DNA from: JBHIDJ01 sp046760105
GTDB lineage: Bacteria > Pseudomonadota > Gammaproteobacteria > Acidiferrobacterales > SPGG2
Reading direction: 5' to 3'
Length of the DNA stretch: 6,454 nucleotides
Assembly (NCBI GenBank): GCA_046760105.1
Contig: JBHIDJ010000164.1
Location: 1-6,454, forward strand
The position numbers were made by a program, and so were the translations under genes. Under the pieces are notes generated by a model. That model had not been told where the DNA came from, did not search any database, and worked only from the letters and a program-made list of their open reading frames with translations. Of this stretch, positions 4,105 through 6,454 are shown piece after piece (positions within the stretch are counted from its first letter, which is position 1; each line of letters starts with the position of its first letter).

Positions 4105-5196
4105 ATGAAAAACCTCTCAAGACTCTTTCTGGTTTTGCTGGCAACCATCTCTGGCTTGACTCTCGGTTTACTAACCGCTGGCTGCAAGGAGCAGCAGGTG
4201 GAACAAGGGCCAGTGGTGCGGCCGGTCAAGATCGACACCATCGGTTCCCTGGATGCGGCCTCTGTCCGTGAATACCCAGGCACCATCCGCGCCTTTCAGA
4301 ACGCCGAGATGGGCTTCGAGGTCTCCGGCCGGATCATGGAGTTCTTTGCCAGGGAGGGTGACGATGTGGTTCAGGGCAAAGTGCTCGCGCGGTTGGACGA
4401 TCGGGACTACCAGGCTGGCCTGAGTTCCGCCAAGGCCGTTCTGCGAAAGGCGCAAGCAGATCTGAAGCGCAGCCTTAACATCTTTGAGCAAGAGCCCGGC
4501 GCCATTTCCCTCAAAACCATCGAAACCCACCGCCGGGCGGTGGATGTGGCCAAGGCCAAATTCGCAGTGGCGAGGAAGGCGCTCGAAGACACCGAGCTTC
4601 GCGCCCCGTTCTCCGGGCGCATGGCGCGCAAGCTGGTGGAGGACTTCGCGAACGTTGCGGCCAAAAAGCCGGTCCTTATCCTCCAGGACACCTCCACCCT
4701 GGAGATCGAGGTTAACGTGCCAGAGCGCGATGTGGTCCACGGTAGAACGAACCAATCGGACGCGGAGCTGACCAAGCGGACTAAGCCGCAAGTGATCGTC
4801 AGTGCCCTCGCCGATCGCAGCTTCCCGGCCGAAGTCAAGGAATTCGCCACCACCGCGGATCCGGTGACTCGGACCTTTGCCGTGAAGCTCACTTTCGACA
4901 ATCCCGAGGACGTGAATATCCTGCCCGGGATGACGGCGCGAGTCGGAGTGGTGATCAATCCGGAACTGGCCTGGTCAGTGCCGGTGACTGCGGCCCAGGC
5001 CGACGAGAACGGCAAGTCCTACGTTTGGAAGGTGGACGCGGCCAACATGACCGTGAGCCGCACGCCGGTCGAACTCGGCGAGCTGTTCGGCGACCGGGTG
5101 CGGATCAAAAGCGGTGTGGAGGAGGGCGACATGCTGGCCGTGTCCGGGGTGACCCAGCTTCGCGAGGGTATGAAAGTACGAAAGTACGAACGTTGA
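4105..5196 (+). CDS. RND efflux periplasmic adaptor (membrane fusion) lipoprotein
   Basis: This 363-residue protein should join the inner-membrane RND pump encoded next to an outer-membrane channel. A lipoprotein signal peptide is clear: MKNLSR, a hydrophobic core, then lipobox LTAGC with Cys27 as the lipidated residue. The first lipoyl half is at about 66-100 (MGFEVSGRI, REGDDVVQGKVLARLDD), the alpha hairpin at about 103-162, the second lipoyl half at about 163-200 (TELRAPFSGRM), the beta barrel at about 200-285 (including FPAEVKEFATTADPVTRTFAVKL, split by FATT, and LPGMTARV), then the membrane-proximal domain to the end. The ATG at 4105 is preceded by TAAGGG (4091-4096) at 8 bases. An in-frame GTG at 4096 would add three residues but overlaps that site. 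The stop is 19 bp before the pump start. The C-terminus is affected by an 8-bp tandem repeat. Confidence 0.93.
   Translation: MKNLSRLFLVLLATISGLTLGLLTAGCKEQQVEQGPVVRPVKIDTIGSLDAASVREYPGTIRAFQNAEMGFEVSGRIMEFFAREGDDVVQGKVLARLDDRDYQAGLSSAKAVLRKAQADLKRSLNIFEQEPGAISLKTIETHRRAVDVAKAKFAVARKALEDTELRAPFSGRMARKLVEDFANVAAKKPVLILQDTSTLEIEVNVPERDVVHGRTNQSDAELTKRTKPQVIVSALADRSFPAEVKEFATTADPVTRTFAVKLTFDNPEDVNILPGMTARVGVVINPELAWSVPVTAAQADENGKSYVWKVDAANMTVSRTPVELGELFGDRVRIKSGVEEGDMLAVSGVTQLREGMKVRKYER
5172..5187 (+). repeat. Exact 8-bp tandem duplication at the adaptor 3' end
   Basis: GAAAGTAC occurs at 5172-5179 and 5180-5187, within the codons for the last residues MKVRKYER of the adaptor. Eight is not a multiple of three. 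With one copy, the frame would read MKVRTLSLRNQRP and stop at TGA 5217-5219, overlapping the pump ATG (5216-5218) as ATGA. The present gene stops at 5194-5196 instead. Confidence 0.85.
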
Positions 5197-5215
5197 GTCT
5201 ACGGAACCAGCGACC

Positions 5216-6454
5216 ATGAACCTCGCCGAGCTCGCCATTCGTAACAGGACCACCACCCTGGTGCTCACCGCCGTGTTCTTCCTCGGTGGCATCCAAGCCT
5301 TCCAAGGGCTGTCGCGCCTGGAGGACCCCGAGTTCACCATCAAGGAAGCGCTGGTCATCACCCCTTACCCGGGGGCTACCGCCGATGAGGTCCAGGAAGA
5401 GGTCAGTGACAAGGTCGAGAAAGCGGTACAGCAGCTCGGGCAGCTCAAAGAGGTGGAGTCGAAATCCGACCGCGGGCTCTCCACCGTCACCGTGCGTATC
5501 AAGGACCAATACGACAAGCACGCACTACCCCAGGTGTGGGACGAGCTGCGCCGCAAGGTGGGTGACATCCAGAACCAGCTTCCGCCCGGTGCTGGACCCT
5601 CCATCGTCAACGACGACTACGGTGATGTATGGGGTGTGTTCGTGGCCCTCTATGGCGACGAGTATACGTACGCGGAGCTCAAAGAGGTCGCGAAGATGCT
5701 CCGCCGCGAGCTATTGCTTGTGCAGGATGTGGCCAAGATCGAGTTCTGGGGTGAGCGCACCGAGGCGGTATACGTGGAGGCCAACCGGGATCGCATGTCC
5801 CAGCTCGGCATTCATCCCGCCATTATCATCGACGAGCTGCGCGAGAAAAACATCGTCTCCGACGCCGGTCGCGTGCAGGTGGGTCCGGAGTTCATCGCCC
5901 TCGCGCCCACCGGCACCTTCACCTCGGTAGAAGAGTTCGAGAATCTGCTGATCAGCGGCCGCGAGGGTGGGCAAATCTACCTGCGAGATGTGGCCGACGT
6001 TCGCCGCGACTATCAAGAGCCGCCGAGCCGAGTGCTTCGCTACGACGGCCATCTCGCCATCGGCCTCGGCATTTCCACCGTCGCGGGCGGCAACGTGGTG
6101 ACCATGGGGGACGCTGTCGACCAGCGCGCACGTGAGCTGCTGCCTCGCATACCACTGGGAATCAAGGTCGGCATCATCTCGCTCCAATCCCAGGCGGTCA
6201 CCACCGCCATCAACGGTTTTCTCGTAAGCCTCGTTGAGGCGGTAGCTATCGTCATCGTGGTGTTGCTGGTGTTCATGGGGCTTCGCGCCGGCCTCATCAT
6301 CGGCTTCGTGCTGGGGCTGACCATCTGTGCCACTTTCATCTTCATGGGCCCTTGGAATGTGGCCTTGGAGCGCATCTCCTTAGGCGCCCTCATTATCGCA
6401 CTCGGCATGCTGGTGGATAACGCCATCGTGGTGGTGGACGGGATGCTCGTGCGC
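5216..6454 (+). CDS. RND efflux pump inner-membrane permease, 3' end outside window
   Basis: The frame is open from ATG 5216 to the window edge, 413 codons, against about 1,000-1,050 for full RND pumps. It should be the proton-driven component of a tripartite exporter, working with the adaptor just upstream. TM1 is at about 12-30, followed by the periplasmic porter region (including PYPGATADEVQEEVSDKVE and LPPGAGPSIVNDDYGDVWG), then TM2 (335-355), TM3 (359-378) and TM4 (387-408). TM4 holds GMLVDNAIVV. Asp401 and Asn402 align with Asp407 and Asp408 of the AcrB proton relay, so the second acid is Asn. DN versions occur in other RND pumps as far as I recall, so the pump need not be dead. The pattern favours the drug/hydrophobe exporters over the heavy-metal CusA type. 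ACGGAA at 5201-5206 is a plausible ribosome-binding site. Substrate is unknown. Confidence 0.95.
   Translation, partial: MNLAELAIRNRTTTLVLTAVFFLGGIQAFQGLSRLEDPEFTIKEALVITPYPGATADEVQEEVSDKVEKAVQQLGQLKEVESKSDRGLSTVTVRIKDQYDKHALPQVWDELRRKVGDIQNQLPPGAGPSIVNDDYGDVWGVFVALYGDEYTYAELKEVAKMLRRELLLVQDVAKIEFWGERTEAVYVEANRDRMSQLGIHPAIIIDELREKNIVSDAGRVQVGPEFIALAPTGTFTSVEEFENLLISGREGGQIYLRDVADVRRDYQEPPSRVLRYDGHLAIGLGISTVAGGNVVTMGDAVDQRARELLPRIPLGIKVGIISLQSQAVTTAINGFLVSLVEAVAIVIVVLLVFMGLRAGLIIGFVLGLTICATFIFMGPWNVALERISLGALIIALGMLVDNAIVVVDGMLVR

Noticed and set aside
4171..4791. A 206-codon leftward open frame opposite the adaptor gene
   Set aside because: It is antisense to a clear adaptor gene with strong domain matches. 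Its composition is what GC-rich codon bias creates on the other strand, and it matches no family I know.
5286..5930. A 214-codon rightward frame inside the pump gene
   Set aside because: It is rich in Ser, Arg and Pro, as expected of an out-of-frame reading of a GC-rich gene. The pump frame at 5216 is unmistakable.
1..6454. CRISPR array, tRNA or rRNA genes
   Set aside because: No regularly spaced repeats, cloverleaf or conserved rRNA segments were seen on either strand.

Overview
The window looks like chromosome from a Gram-negative proteobacterium, probably beta or gamma. It carries an outer-envelope-spanning RND efflux operon with a lipoprotein adaptor, a small periplasmic c5-type cytochrome, GC-rich codon use, and a chromosomal toxin-antitoxin pair. 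The exact genus cannot be read from the sequence.

Layout. (1) Positions 1-56 hold the first 18 codons of a leftward gene that leaves the window. (2) Positions 57-267 are a divergent intergenic region with two hairpin-forming inverted repeats, followed by a good sigma70-like promoter with a direct-repeat operator. (3) Positions 268-859 are a two-gene toxin-antitoxin module: a ribbon-helix-helix antitoxin overlapping a Doc/Fic-family toxin. The toxin has arginine where the catalytic histidine of the Fic motif should be. (4) Positions 867-2450, leftward and convergent with the toxin, encode a 14-TM DHA2-type MFS exporter with a three-cysteine N-terminus. A perfect 7-3-7 palindrome lies in its promoter region. 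(5) Positions 2613-2976 hold a leftward monocistronic cytochrome c5-like gene with a strong hairpin terminator. (6) Positions 2977-4104 are about 1.1 kb with no confident gene: two weak leftward open frames, a 12-bp tandem repeat, and a perfect 22-bp palindrome built from two CTACGTAG boxes. (7) From 4105 to the right edge is an RND efflux operon: a periplasmic adaptor lipoprotein, then the first 413 codons of the inner-membrane pump.

How the parts work together. The adaptor and RND pump form one export system; an outer-membrane channel is not seen and may lie outside the window. The MFS exporter is a separate single-component pump. Both efflux units have an inverted repeat at or near their promoter and neither has a regulator gene in the window, so any repressor would act from elsewhere. 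The toxin-antitoxin pair is an independent, self-regulating unit.

Three points merit most attention. The first is the His-to-Arg change in the Doc active site. The second is an exact 8-bp tandem duplication at the 3' end of the adaptor gene; removing one copy would restore an ATGA stop-start overlap with the pump gene. The third is the set of unassigned palindromes. I see no convincing evidence of a wholly new multi-gene system.
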